Assembly: GCA_045561235.1 (NCBI GenBank)
Contig: JBJKYB010000002.1
Location: forward strand, 1,000,528-1,064,527
Direction: 5' to 3'
From: GCA-2705445 sp002705445
Lineage (GTDB): Bacteria > Pseudomonadota > Gammaproteobacteria > Poriferisulfidales > GCA-002705445
Length of the DNA: 64,000 bases
The notes under the pieces were generated by a model, which saw only the letters and a program-made list of their open reading frames with translations, made no database searches and had not been told where the DNA came from. Within the stretch, counting starts at the first letter, position 1; every line of letters begins with the position of its first letter. A program made the position numbers and the translations under genes. This document shows, piece by piece, positions 19,041 through 28,531 of this stretch.

Positions 19041-20145
19041 ATGGCTAAAAATGAAAATGATTATGAATCTCAATTATCCTCTATTGAAAAACAGTTAGAA
19101 GATATTAGGAGGTTCCTTTGACATTGATTCAAAAAATAAAGTGCTTACTAAACTTAATGAGTCACTGCAAGATGAGTCTGTATGGTCAGATAGAGAAAAA
19201 TCTTTATCAATTACGAAACAAAAATCTCTTATAGAAAAAGAGCTTAACGAGTACAATTTAATTTTGTCAGATTTTGCTCAACTAAAAGAATTTAAGGAAT
19301 TATATGACGAAGACCAATCATCAGAATTATCTGATTACTTAGATACAGAAATAAAAAAAATTTCTATCTCCACTCAGAAACTATCTTTTTTAAAAATATT
19401 TAATGGGAAGTCAGATCTTTGTAATGCTTTTGTCGATATACAATCAGGCTCAGGGGGAACAGAAGCACAGGATTGGGCAGAGATGTTATTAAGAATGTAT
19501 TATAGATGGGGTGAGAAACATGATTTTGATGTTGAAACTATTGATATCACAAATGGTGAGGTAGCCGGAATTAAGAGTGCTACACTTAAATTTAATGGAA
19601 AATATGCATTTGGCTGGTTAAGGACAGAAACAGGAGTACACAGACTTGTAAGAAAATCACCTTTTGATTCTGGAAATAGAAGGCATACTTCTTTTGCCTC
19701 GGTATTTGTTTCTCCAGAGATTGATGACGATATTGAGATAGAGGTAGATCCTAGCGATCTAAGAATTGATGTTTTTCGAGCTAGCGGTGCAGGTGGGCAA
19801 CACGTAAATAAAACTGAATCCGCAGTAAGAATTACTCATTTAAAATCCGGCGTAGTTACACAATGTCAAAACGGTAGATCTCAGCATAAAAATAAAGATA
19901 CCGCCATGAAACAACTTAAAGCAAAACTATATGAAATAGAGATTCAAAAAAAGAGAAGCGAACAAGATAATATTGAAAATGAAAAGGCCGATATTGGATG
20001 GGGTAGTCAAATAAGGTCATATGTACTGGATCAATCAAGAATTAAAGATTTAAGAACAAATATTGAAACTAGTAATACTCAATCTGTATTAGATGGTAAT
20101 ATTGATGTATTCATAGAAGCAAGTTTAAAAAAAGGTGAAAAATAA
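19041..20145 (+). CDS. prfB: Peptide chain release factor 2, expressed by programmed +1 frameshift
   Basis: Release factor that reads UGA and UAA. Translation begins at ATG 19041 and reaches an in-frame TGA at 19119 after 26 codons; a +1 shift then continues as D-I-D-S-K-N-K through the rest of the protein, about 367 residues in all. The catalytic GGQ is in ASGAGGQHVNKTES, and the SGSGGTEAQDWA and TGVHRLVR motifs are RF2-like. The frameshift layout is the conserved autoregulatory one. lysS follows with a one-base TAATG overlap, the common prfB-lysS pair. Confidence 0.96.
19104..19122 (+). promoter_or_regulatory. prfB programmed +1 frameshift site
   Basis: An internal Shine-Dalgarno-like AGGAGG lies just before TTC CTT TGA C. 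Ribosomes paused at the poor-context UGA slip from CTT to TTT and read GAC next. This matches the known RF2 feedback element (SD-like sequence, CTT slippery codon, TGA followed by C). Low RF2 would favour the shift. Confidence 0.95.
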
Positions 20146-21623
20146 TGGAAGAGAAGAAAAATGAGCTACATAGACTTATTCTCGAGAGAAGAAGAAAATT
20201 AGAGGATTTAAAAAATTCAGGTAATAATTATTTAAATAATTTTTCAGGAAATATTAGTTGCTCAGAAATTAGAGATATTTCCATGGATGAAAACATTATT
20301 GGTAATGATAATAAGGAATTTATTCTTTTTGGAAGAATGATGTCGAAAAGATTAATGGGTAACTCTAGTTTTGCAAACATTAAAGATGAGTCTGGAGTTA
20401 TGCAGTTTTACGTAGATAAAAAAAAGCTTTCTGAAGAAAAATTTAAAATTTTCAAACAATCAGATATTGGTGATGTAATATATATTAAAGGTCATTTATT
20501 TAAAACAAAAACAAAAGAGCTTACAATTTTTTTAACAGATTTCGATATTGTTACGAAGTCTTTAAGACCATTACCAGAAAAATTTCACGGTTTATCAGAC
20601 CAAGAAACAAAATACAGAAAAAGGTACCTTGACTTAATATGTAACGACCAAAGCTGGAATACATTTAACGATAGATTCAAAATTATTAAAGCAATCAGGA
20701 ATTATTTTGATTCTCAAGGTTTTATAGAAGTTGAAACTCCAATGATGCAAAAAATACCAGGCGGTGCAACTGCAAGACCTTTTATAACTCATCACAACAC
20801 CCTTGATATTGACCTATATATGAGAATTGCCCCTGAACTATATCTTAAAAGACTTATTGTAGGTGGTTTCGAAAAGATTTATGAAATAAATAGAAACTTT
20901 AGAAATGAGGGTATTTCATCAAAACATAACCCTGAGTTCACCATGATTGAATTTTATAAGACATATTGTGATTATATAGATATGATGAACTTAACCGAAG
21001 ATCTATTAAGACAAGTTGTAAAAGAGGTAAAAAACAAAAGTTCTATAACTTATCAAGGAACAACTTTAAATTTTGATAAGCCATTTGAAAGAATGACATT
21101 AATAGAATCAATCTCTAAATTTAAAAAAGATTTAAAAATAGAGCATCTTAAAAGTATTGAAACAATAAAAATTTATTGTGATGAAAATAAAATCGATATA
21201 AGTAAATATAACTCTTTAGGAGAAATCCAGTTCTATTTATTTGAAAAATTTGTCGAGACTAATTTAATTGAGCCTACTTTTATTACAGAGTACCCAATAG
21301 AAGTCTCACCATTAGCTAGAGTAAACAATTCAAATCCTTTAATAGCTGATAGATTTGAATTTTTCATCATGGGCAAAGAGATTGCTAATGGTTTTTCAGA
21401 ACTTAATGATCCAGATGATCAAAAGAAAAGATTTGAAGCTCAGGCTGCAATGAAAGAAAAGGGTGACGATGAGGCTATGTATTTTGATGACGATTATATT
21501 GAAGCTTTAGAGTATGGAATGCCTCCAACTGCCGGAGAAGGAATTGGTATTGACAGATTGGTTATGATACTTACAGACTCACCATCTATAAGAGATGTCC
21601 TTCTTTTCCCTTTAATGAGATAA
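20145..21623 (+). CDS. lysS: Lysyl-tRNA synthetase (class II)
   Basis: 492 residues. N-terminal OB-fold anticodon domain (about residues 60-150, FGRMMSKRLMG), then the class-II catalytic core. Motif 2 is in YEINRNFRNEGISSKHNPEF and motif 3 in GIGIDRLVMILT near the C terminus. It is translationally coupled to prfB. The lysS stop is followed by a convergent small membrane-protein gene. Confidence 0.97.
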   Translation: MEEKKNELHRLILERRRKLEDLKNSGNNYLNNFSGNISCSEIRDISMDENIIGNDNKEFILFGRMMSKRLMGNSSFANIKDESGVMQFYVDKKKLSEEKFKIFKQSDIGDVIYIKGHLFKTKTKELTIFLTDFDIVTKSLRPLPEKFHGLSDQETKYRKRYLDLICNDQSWNTFNDRFKIIKAIRNYFDSQGFIEVETPMMQKIPGGATARPFITHHNTLDIDLYMRIAPELYLKRLIVGGFEKIYEINRNFRNEGISSKHNPEFTMIEFYKTYCDYIDMMNLTEDLLRQVVKEVKNKSSITYQGTTLNFDKPFERMTLIESISKFKKDLKIEHLKSIETIKIYCDENKIDISKYNSLGEIQFYLFEKFVETNLIEPTFITEYPIEVSPLARVNNSNPLIADRFEFFIMGKEIANGFSELNDPDDQKKRFEAQAAMKEKGDDEAMYFDDDYIEALEYGMPPTAGEGIGIDRLVMILTDSPSIRDVLLFPLMR

Positions 21624-21638
21624 AACCTTAGTTAAAAT

Positions 21639-21785
21639 TTAATATCCAATAAAAGCTAATATAATTATTACCACAAATATTATTGTTAATATTACTAGTG
21701 GTATGAATAAATCTCTCTTTTTTTGATTTATGTATAAAAATATTAGTAGTAATATTACAAAAGCTATTATTAAATATTTAATCAT
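21639..21785 (-). CDS. 48-residue membrane protein downstream of ygfZ
   Basis: Small ORF that begins inside the last codons of ygfZ (ATG within AATGATTAA) and ends 15 bases past the lysS stop. The protein is two hydrophobic segments, about residues 4-19 and 27-46, separated by the charged turn NQKKRD, predicting a membrane hairpin. The 8-base coupled overlap and clean hairpin pattern support a real gene, but AT-rich DNA can encode hydrophobic peptides by chance. I recognise no family. Confidence 0.6.
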   Translation of the reverse strand: MIKYLIIAFVILLLIFLYINQKKRDLFIPLVILTIIFVVIIILAFIGY

Positions 21786-22770
21786 TTTTTGTTACTTGCT
21801 CCATAATTTCAACAGTAGCGCCATTTATAGTTAAATTTTTATTTAGCATATCTTTTCTAAGAACTGCTAATGAGTTGTATTTTTCATTGTTTATTTTAAC
21901 TAAATTTAAAATTTCTCCAGCACTTTTTTTATCATCAGCAGTTTCTAATTTATCATTTATAGAAATTTCTTTCTTTGATGCAAATGTAATTTTGCATAAT
22001 GATTTTTTTGCTTCTCCTAAATAGTGCGTTCTTGCTACAATCTCTTGCCCTGGATAACATCCCTTTGAAAAAGAAACCCCATTTAATAAGTCTAATGAAA
22101 GCATTTGCGGAGTATATGATTCTACTTGCGAATCGTTTATAAATGGTATTATTGAATCAATATCCATAAAATCAAATGATTTGTATCCCAATATGCTTGA
22201 ATCTTCTATATCTAAAAGACTTTCTATTTCTTTGGGATTTGTTTGAAGAACAATTTGATTATCATCAATTTTAAACACTACAGACTGATCAATTTTTTTT
22301 GCTTCTTTAGTGTTTAATACGCAATTAATTAATGAATTGTTCTCGTTTTTAGCTGCTATACCTACTAAAATATCTTTTTGTATAACAAACTCTACTTTTG
22401 ACATCATTTTATACATATTCAATTTCTGTAACAAAGGTTCAAAAGTATCTAAAGTTGTATATAAATAAAATTCTTTATCTAATTGAATTATATACAAAAC
22501 TGATATAAGCCTTCCTTTTGGATTACAGTATCCGGAAAGCATAACACTATTGTTTTTCATATTTTTTACGTCATTTGTAAACTGCGTATTTAAAAAATTC
22601 TCAGCATCATCTCCAGTGCATTTTATTAAAACTTTATTGCTTAAAATGGACATAGTTTTTTGTGAATATATTTTACTTATTTCCTCAGAAAAATTGAAAT
22701 TCGTTTTTAGACCGTATTTATCAATAATAGCCTCTTTATTGAGGAATTTTTTAAAAAAATCGTTTATCAT
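21778..22770 (-). CDS. ygfZ: tRNA-modifying / Fe-S cluster repair protein YgfZ
   Basis: Folate-binding protein that supports Fe-S enzymes such as MiaB. 330 residues. The hallmark KGCYPGQEIVAR motif with its essential cysteine is at about residues 236-247, and GYCNPKGRLIS occurs in the N-terminal half. It is divergent from sdhC, with 45 bases between start codons. Placement next to an Fe-S enzyme operon is reasonable. In this organism the C1 carrier bound could be folate; nothing shows otherwise. Confidence 0.92.
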   Translation of the reverse strand: MINDFFKKFLNKEAIIDKYGLKTNFNFSEEISKIYSQKTMSILSNKVLIKCTGDDAENFLNTQFTNDVKNMKNNSVMLSGYCNPKGRLISVLYIIQLDKEFYLYTTLDTFEPLLQKLNMYKMMSKVEFVIQKDILVGIAAKNENNSLINCVLNTKEAKKIDQSVVFKIDDNQIVLQTNPKEIESLLDIEDSSILGYKSFDFMDIDSIIPFINDSQVESYTPQMLSLDLLNGVSFSKGCYPGQEIVARTHYLGEAKKSLCKITFASKKEISINDKLETADDKKSAGEILNLVKINNEKYNSLAVLRKDMLNKNLTINGATVEIMEQVTKND

Positions 22771-22815
22771 ATATGGCTTTAGTTATGTTGAATTATTTAT
22801 TATTTAGGAGAAACA

Positions 22816-23196
22816 ATGTCACTATCTAAAGTTCCACTATCCCCACACTTGCAAGTATACAGATTACCTCTTGTTGCGCTTGTGTCAATATCAAGCAGAA
22901 TTTGTTTTGTTGCAAACAGCGTGACTTATGCATTATTTATAATTTTCTTAATTTCGATTGCATCAGGAAGTGAAATCTATAGTATAAGCTATACAATATT
23001 AACAAGTACTATCGGAAAAGTGTTAGCGAGTATATGGATATTTTCTTTATACCTTTATATGTCCAATGAAATCAGACACCTTTTTTGGGACTTCGGTTAT
23101 GGTTTTAGCGGAAATACTCCATTAATAGCATCTTATATAGTGCTATCAGCTACAGCACTGATAACAGTTATAACAGTTTTGCTTTATTTGCAATAG
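22816..23196 (+). CDS. sdhC: Succinate dehydrogenase cytochrome b556 subunit, lacking the usual haem-ligand His
   Basis: Membrane anchor of complex II. 126 residues with three membrane helices. PLSPHLQVYRLP at the N terminus and EIRHLFWDFGYG are family signatures. The start has an SD (TTAGGAGAAACA). By alignment to E. coli SdhC from memory, the haem ligand H84 corresponds to Y81 here and H30 to S27, while quinone-site S27 and R31 are kept as S24 and R28 and H91 as H88. The haem may therefore be bound differently or be absent. Confidence 0.92.
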   Translation: MSLSKVPLSPHLQVYRLPLVALVSISSRICFVANSVTYALFIIFLISIASGSEIYSISYTILTSTIGKVLASIWIFSLYLYMSNEIRHLFWDFGYGFSGNTPLIASYIVLSATALITVITVLLYLQ

Positions 23197-23218
23197 AATA
23201 AGCATTAGGAGAATTAAA

Positions 23219-23572
23219 TTGTTACTTAAAGTTTTACACGGGAAAAAACATTGGTTATTTCATAGGTTTACCACAATAGTTCTTTTCCCACTAATACTTT
23301 GGATAATCTACTCTTTAAGCCTTATCCCAGAAATCACTCATGAAAATATGGTTCTTTGGGCTAGTAAGACTCCAAACTATATATTTCTTTCAATATTAAT
23401 TATTGTTTCAGCAAGGCATTTTCAGCTTGGCTTACAAGTTATTTTAGAAGATTATATTTCTACTATAAAGTTTAGAGACTTGTATATAAAACTGATAAAT
23501 ATCATCTTTTATTTTCTCGCTTTTTTAGGTCTAATTGCTATTACAAAAATATATTTTGGAGCGCATGTTTAA
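23219..23572 (+). CDS. sdhD: Succinate dehydrogenase membrane anchor subunit
   Basis: Second membrane anchor of complex II, 117 residues with three membrane helices. It starts with TTG; this start is supported by AGGAG seven bases upstream and by LHGKKHWLFHRF, which matches the SdhD N terminus. The conserved SARHFQLGLQVILEDYI segment keeps the haem-ligand histidine. The stop is directly followed by the sdhA start. Confidence 0.93.
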   Translation: MLLKVLHGKKHWLFHRFTTIVLFPLILWIIYSLSLIPEITHENMVLWASKTPNYIFLSILIIVSARHFQLGLQVILEDYISTIKFRDLYIKLINIIFYFLAFLGLIAITKIYFGAHV

Positions 23573-25363
23573 ATGAATAAGAATGATTATGAAATGATAA
23601 CACATGAGTATGACGTTCTAGTTGTTGGTGCTGGTGGTGCTGGATTAAGAGCAACATTAGGTATGGCAACTGAAGGTTTAAAAACTGCATGCATATCAAA
23701 AGTATTTCCTACAAGAAGTCACACAGTTGCTGCACAAGGAGGAATGAGTGCTGCACTTGGCAACATGGGTGAGGATGATTGGCGTTGGCATATGTATGAC
23801 ACAATCAAAGGGTCAGATTGGCTTGGAGATCAAGATGCCATTGAGTATATGTGCAAAGAAGCTATACCTTCAGTAATAGAACTTGAACACTACGGAGTGC
23901 CTTTTTCGCGAACAGAGGCAGGTAAAATTTATCAAAGACCATTTGGTGGTATGACCACTCGTTATGGTGAAGGCATAGCGCAGCGTACTTGTGCTGCAGC
24001 AGATAGAACAGGTCATTCTATTCTTCATACTTTGTATCAACAATCTTTAAAATATAAGGCTGAATTTTTTATTGAATATTTTGCCATTGATTTGGTAATG
24101 AATGATGGGGAATGTACTGGTGTAATTGCAATTGATTTATCAACAGGAAAACTTCATCATTTTAAAGGCCAGGTTACTTTGCTAGCAACAGGAGGCTATG
24201 GTAGGGCTTATTTTTCTGCGACATCTGCGCATACATGTACTGGTGATGGAGGTGGCATGGCTCAAAGAGCAGGTGTTCCACTACAAGATATGGAATTTAC
24301 GCAATTTCATCCAACCGGGATCTACGGTGCTGGTTGTTTGATAACTGAAGGCTCTAGAGGAGAAGGGGGTTATCTTACAAATTCAGATGGCGAAAGATTC
24401 ATGGAGCGTTATGCTCCAAATGCAAAAGACCTTGCTTCAAGAGATGTTGTAAGTCGATCAATGACCATTGAAATTAATGAAGGGAGAGGAGTCGGGAAAG
24501 AAAAAGATCATATTGAACTACATTTAGAACATTTAGGTAAAGATGTTATAAACGAAAAGTTACCTGGAATCGCTGAGTCTGCAAAAATATTTGCTGGGGT
24601 TGACGTGACAAAGGCTCCAATTCCCGTTATACCAACAGTTCACTATAATATGGGAGGCATTCCTACAAATTATTTAGGGGAAGTCTTAAAACCAAAAGAT
24701 ATTAATGATGAAACAGTTGTCCCAGGATTAATGGCAATTGGTGAAGCTTCGTGTGTATCGGTACATGGTGCAAATAGATTAGGATCCAACTCTCTTTTAG
24801 ATTTAATAGTTTTTGGAAGAGCTGCCGCAAAACAAGCTTCAAAATTAGTAAAACCTGGCGCGAAGCACATGGCTGAAAATAAAACTGCAGTTGACAAAAT
24901 AGTGGGACGTTTGGATAAAATTAGATACTCGTCAGGAAAAAATTTACCATCTAAACTAAGACTGAGACTTCAAAAAGAAATGCAAAGAAGTGTTGCTGTT
25001 TTTAGAACTGAGAAGACTTTAGACGAAGGAAGAAAAATCATACACAATATTTATAAAGATTTTTCCGATATAAATCTAAGTGATAATTCACTAAAATGGA
25101 ATACAGAACTTCTAGAAACATTAGAATTAGAGAATTTACTTACGCAAGGAATAGCTTCTGTAGAATCAGCATATAATAGAAAAGAATCTAGAGGAGCTCA
25201 TGCTAGAGATGATTACCCGGAAAGGAATGATAAAGATTGGATGAAGCACACAATTGCATCAATAGACGATGATGGTATAGTAGACATAGGTTATAGAAAA
25301 GTTGTTTTAACAACTTTAACAGATGAAGTCGAAGCTGTTCCACCTAAGAAAAGAGTTTATTAA
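23573..25363 (+). CDS. sdhA: Succinate dehydrogenase flavoprotein subunit
   Basis: Catalytic subunit that oxidises succinate to fumarate with covalently bound FAD. 596 residues. The Rossmann GAGGAGLRA lies at residues 19-27. H50 in TRSHTVAAQGG is the FAD-attachment site. Active-site segments include FTQFHPTGIYG, SRGEGGYL and the PTVHYNMGGIPT loop. It lies one base after sdhD and two before sdhB. sdhE, needed for flavinylation, closes the operon. Confidence 0.98.
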   Translation: MNKNDYEMITHEYDVLVVGAGGAGLRATLGMATEGLKTACISKVFPTRSHTVAAQGGMSAALGNMGEDDWRWHMYDTIKGSDWLGDQDAIEYMCKEAIPSVIELEHYGVPFSRTEAGKIYQRPFGGMTTRYGEGIAQRTCAAADRTGHSILHTLYQQSLKYKAEFFIEYFAIDLVMNDGECTGVIAIDLSTGKLHHFKGQVTLLATGGYGRAYFSATSAHTCTGDGGGMAQRAGVPLQDMEFTQFHPTGIYGAGCLITEGSRGEGGYLTNSDGERFMERYAPNAKDLASRDVVSRSMTIEINEGRGVGKEKDHIELHLEHLGKDVINEKLPGIAESAKIFAGVDVTKAPIPVIPTVHYNMGGIPTNYLGEVLKPKDINDETVVPGLMAIGEASCVSVHGANRLGSNSLLDLIVFGRAAAKQASKLVKPGAKHMAENKTAVDKIVGRLDKIRYSSGKNLPSKLRLRLQKEMQRSVAVFRTEKTLDEGRKIIHNIYKDFSDINLSDNSLKWNTELLETLELENLLTQGIASVESAYNRKESRGAHARDDYPERNDKDWMKHTIASIDDDGIVDIGYRKVVLTTLTDEVEAVPPKKRVY

Positions 25364-25365
25364 TC

Positions 25366-26151
25366 ATGGCCGAGTTTACATTACCCTTAAATTCTATTGT
25401 AAAATCTGGTAAACATTTTAAATGTGATACTGCAGATAAAAAAAATATCCGAATTTTTAAAATCTATCGGTACGATCCAGATGACGAAAAAAATCCACGT
25501 GTAGATACTTATGAAATCGATACTTCTGACTGTGGGCCAATGGTTCTTGATGCGCTTCTGAAAATAAAAAATGAAATTGATACATCTATTACTTTTAGAA
25601 GATCTTGCAGAGAAGGTATATGTGGTTCTTGCTCAATGAATATTGATGGAAGAAATGCATTAGCTTGTACAAAAAGTATTGATGAAATCAAAGGCGATAT
25701 AAAAATATATCCATTACCACACATGCCAGTTATTAAAGATTTAGTAACAGACTTAACAGATTTTTACAAGCAATATGAATCTGTTCAGCCCTGGCTTCAA
25801 GCCGAAGAGCCAAAAGATTTGACTACTGAAAGACTCCAGTCAAAAGAAGAGTTAGCAGAATTAGATGGGTCTGACGAATGTATTTTATGTGCATGTTGTT
25901 CCACAAGTTGCCCAAGTTATTGGTGGAATAGTGATAAATATCTTGGTCCAGCAACCTTAATGCAAGCTTATCGTTGGATTGCTGATTCTCGAGATGAACA
26001 TCAAAAAGAAAGATTAGAAAAATTAGAAGACACATTTAAGCTTTATAAGTGTCATACCATAATGAATTGTACCAACGCATGTCCAAAAGGACTAAACCCT
26101 GCAAAACAAATAGCAAAGATAAAATCATTAATAGTTTCTAACAAAATTTAA
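25366..26151 (+). CDS. sdhB: Succinate dehydrogenase iron-sulfur subunit
   Basis: Electron-transfer subunit of complex II with three clusters. 261 residues, slightly longer than the usual 235-260. [2Fe-2S] ligands are in CREGICGSC and the following cysteine of NALAC. [4Fe-4S] ligands are in CILCACCSTSCP, and the [3Fe-4S] set includes CHTIMNCTNACPKG. All cluster cysteines are present. Confidence 0.98.
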   Translation: MAEFTLPLNSIVKSGKHFKCDTADKKNIRIFKIYRYDPDDEKNPRVDTYEIDTSDCGPMVLDALLKIKNEIDTSITFRRSCREGICGSCSMNIDGRNALACTKSIDEIKGDIKIYPLPHMPVIKDLVTDLTDFYKQYESVQPWLQAEEPKDLTTERLQSKEELAELDGSDECILCACCSTSCPSYWWNSDKYLGPATLMQAYRWIADSRDEHQKERLEKLEDTFKLYKCHTIMNCTNACPKGLNPAKQIAKIKSLIVSNKI

Positions 26152-26152
26152 G

Positions 26153-26398
26153 ATGGATGATAAAGAAATATTGTGGAAATGTAGAAGAGGAACAAAAGAA
26201 CTCGATATATTAATGACTAGTTTCTATTATGACTTTTATAAAACTGCTTCGCAGGATCAAAAAGACGGTTTTATAAAACTTTTATCCTTAGAAGATCCAG
26301 TAATATACGATTTATTATTAAATAAAATATCTTTAAAAGACATTGCAGTTAATGAAATTGCTGATATGATACGTAATATGAGTTTAAAAGCTAAGTAA
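26153..26398 (+). CDS. sdhE: FAD assembly factor SdhE
   Basis: Small protein (81 residues, former DUF339) that promotes covalent flavinylation of SdhA. The RGxxE motif is present in KCRRGTKELDILM, followed by the conserved F/Y residues and a helical C terminus. It starts one base after sdhB, so it is the last gene of sdhCDABE. Confidence 0.93.
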   Translation: MDDKEILWKCRRGTKELDILMTSFYYDFYKTASQDQKDGFIKLLSLEDPVIYDLLLNKISLKDIAVNEIADMIRNMSLKAK

Positions 26399-26488
26399 TA
26401 CTTTTACTCATAAGTAATAAATTAGTTAAATAATAATAATAAAATTATATAATTAATTTTTTTGATTAATACAATATAGAAGAAAAAT

Positions 26489-26704
26489 ATGTCAGATAGA
26501 GAAAGCGGTACAGTTAAATGGTTTAATGACTCAAAAGGTTATGGTTTTATCCAGAGAGAAAGCGGCAAAGACGTTTTCGTACATTTTGGGGCAATTAAAA
26601 TAGAAGGTGACGGGTATAGAACTTTGAAAGAAGGTCAAACTGTTGAATTCACTGTTACAGAAAGCGAAAAAGGTTTAACTGCTACAGACGTAGAAGCTAA
26701 ATAA
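26489..26704 (+). CDS. Cold-shock domain protein (CspA family)
   Basis: 71-residue single cold-shock domain that binds single-stranded RNA or DNA. RNP1 is KGYGFIQ and RNP2 is VFVHF; the N terminus GTVKWFNDSKG is typical. The 90-base AT-rich upstream region is long enough for its own promoter and a short 5' leader, and downstream there is a hairpin, so it is probably monocistronic. Confidence 0.95.
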   Translation: MSDRESGTVKWFNDSKGYGFIQRESGKDVFVHFGAIKIEGDGYRTLKEGQTVEFTVTESEKGLTATDVEAK

Positions 26705-26847
26705 TTTAAATCAGCTTAAAATAACGTTTATAAATTTTATAATCTGCAAATATATTTGTAGTTAGTAAATCCACCGGAAGATTTAATATTAGATTTTTTC
26801 ATAAAAAACTAATCAATTTCAATCTTTTAATTATTAAATTATTTTAA

Positions 26848-26880
26848 ATAATTTAACGCCCACATTTGCGTTAAAATTAT
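26848..26880. terminator. Long AT-rich hairpin downstream of the cold-shock gene
   Basis: Inverted repeat ATAATTTAACGC / GCGTTAAAATTAT, a 12-base stem with one bulged base and an 8-base loop. It sits about 145 bases after the cold-shock stop and about 35 bases before the DUF1249 gene. No clear T-tract follows, so a terminator, an mRNA 3' end or a regulatory structure are all possible. The remaining roughly 210-base gap shows nothing else. Confidence 0.5.
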
Positions 26881-26916
26881 TAGACACATATTTAATTGAT
26901 GTGTATTATATTTTTT

Positions 26917-27378
26917 ATGATACAAATTTTCCAAAAAAACTCTGTTAGTAAAAATAATTTTCTTTCGTTAATGAAGTCTTACGAAGTTAATTATCAAGAT
27001 TTTATTAAATTAGTAGATATCAAAATAATAAATCATAAAAATCTAAATAAAAAATATGTATCAATGCCATCTAGGTCTAAGAAAAAATTATCTTTATCTA
27101 TACAATCAGTTTCAAATCACACTGCAATTGTTAGATTTTCATATACTTTTTTTTCTAGTGTACAATCTCTTGATTATGTTGATTTGAAAATATATTTTGA
27201 TTCGAAGCAAGTTGAGATTATTAGTAGTTCAAAATCAAGAGCTTACAAAATACATAAAGATTTAAAAAGTTATCATAATCAAAGACTGTCAAGATGGTAT
27301 AAGAATTATTTTGTTTCCCACTGGATTTCTAGTTGTTTGCAAGATGGTTATTCATTTAATGCTTGCTCTGAAGTATAA
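26917..27378 (+). CDS. DUF1249 family protein (YqiB-like)
   Basis: About 153 residues with the DUF1249 pattern: MKSYEVNYQDFIKLV near the N terminus, VDLKIYFDSKQVEII in the middle, and a C-terminal NQRLSRWYKNYFVSHW followed by CLQDGYSF. The E. coli homologue YqiB has no defined role that I can state. The start is uncertain: an in-frame ATG at 26899 is also open and neither has a good SD; I prefer the later one because the upstream residues do not resemble the family. Confidence 0.75.
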   Translation: MIQIFQKNSVSKNNFLSLMKSYEVNYQDFIKLVDIKIINHKNLNKKYVSMPSRSKKKLSLSIQSVSNHTAIVRFSYTFFSSVQSLDYVDLKIYFDSKQVEIISSSKSRAYKIHKDLKSYHNQRLSRWYKNYFVSHWISSCLQDGYSFNACSEV

Positions 27379-27409
27379 TCATTTTTTTTGCAAACTTGTT
27401 ATATAAACT

Positions 27410-28531
27410 ATGTCAAACGAATTTCTAACTAAAGGTGTAAATATCGCTAAACTTCCCAGTGATTATGGAAGCACGGGTTTTAAAATGTTTAAGGGCTCAA
27501 CTTTAAATAATGTTGAGATTGCATATGAAACCTGGGGAGAGTTATCAATTAACAAGGACAATGTAATACTTCTATTCACTGGTTTATCTCCATCTTCTCA
27601 CGCAGCTTCATCAGATATAAATCAAGATGAAGGCTGGTGGGAGTATATGATAGGGCCTAACAAACCAATTGATACTAAAAAATATTTTATAGTTTGTATA
27701 AATTCGTTAGGCAGTTGTTTTGGTTCAACCTCTCCAGCATCTTTAAATAAGACTACTAATAAAGTTTACGGACTTTCTTTTCCGGAGCTATCAATTGAAG
27801 ATATTGCTAAGGCAGGACACGACACACTTCTAACTTTAGGAATTGATCACGTGCACACTGTTATTGGACCGTCTATGGGTGGTATGACAGCTCTTGCATA
27901 TGCATTGTTGTATCCTAAATCTCTTTCAAATTTAATCGTTATATCAGCAGCTGCAAGAGCACTGCCATTTACAATCTCTATTAGATCCCTCCAAAGAGAG
28001 CTTATTAGAAGTGATCCTTTGTGGAATCAGGGTGACTATAGTAAACAATCTGCTCCATTAAACGGTATGAAATTAGCAAGAAAGCTTGGTTTAATGTCTT
28101 ACAGAGCAGCTAATGAATGGCGTGAAAGATTCAATAGAGCAAGAGTTCCAAAAAACGAAACAAAGAAAATGTTTGATATTGAATTTGAAGTAGAAAATTA
28201 TTTAAATCATAACTCTGAAAAGTTTGTTTCGATGTTTGATCCTAATTGTTATCTATATCTTTCACGAGCAATGGATTTATTTGATGTTGCTGAACATGGA
28301 GGAACTGTGAATGCAGGGTTAGCTAAAATTCATACAAAGAAAAATTTAATAGTAGGTGTTAAGTCAGACATTCTTTTTCCAATTGATCAACAGACCGAGC
28401 TTTTTGAAGGTTTTATGAAAGCAAAGAAAAATGTTCAATTTGAAAAATTAGATTCTATTCAGGGACACGATTCATTTCTTGTTGATGAATCAAATTTTTC
28501 TAGAGTAATGTATAAATTTTTTAAGGATTAG
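27410..28531 (+). CDS. metX: Homoserine O-acyltransferase (MetX type)
   Basis: Alpha/beta-hydrolase-fold acyltransferase that activates homoserine for methionine synthesis. 373 residues. The nucleophile serine (about residue 154) is in IGPSMGGMTALA. The aspartate follows in VGVKSDILFP and the histidine in IQGHDSFLVD. NSLGSCFGSTSPAS is a MetX signature. MetX proteins can use acetyl-CoA or succinyl-CoA; the sequence read here does not let me decide. The stop overlaps convergent gltA by four bases. Confidence 0.93.
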   Translation: MSNEFLTKGVNIAKLPSDYGSTGFKMFKGSTLNNVEIAYETWGELSINKDNVILLFTGLSPSSHAASSDINQDEGWWEYMIGPNKPIDTKKYFIVCINSLGSCFGSTSPASLNKTTNKVYGLSFPELSIEDIAKAGHDTLLTLGIDHVHTVIGPSMGGMTALAYALLYPKSLSNLIVISAAARALPFTISIRSLQRELIRSDPLWNQGDYSKQSAPLNGMKLARKLGLMSYRAANEWRERFNRARVPKNETKKMFDIEFEVENYLNHNSEKFVSMFDPNCYLYLSRAMDLFDVAEHGGTVNAGLAKIHTKKNLIVGVKSDILFPIDQQTELFEGFMKAKKNVQFEKLDSIQGHDSFLVDESNFSRVMYKFFKD

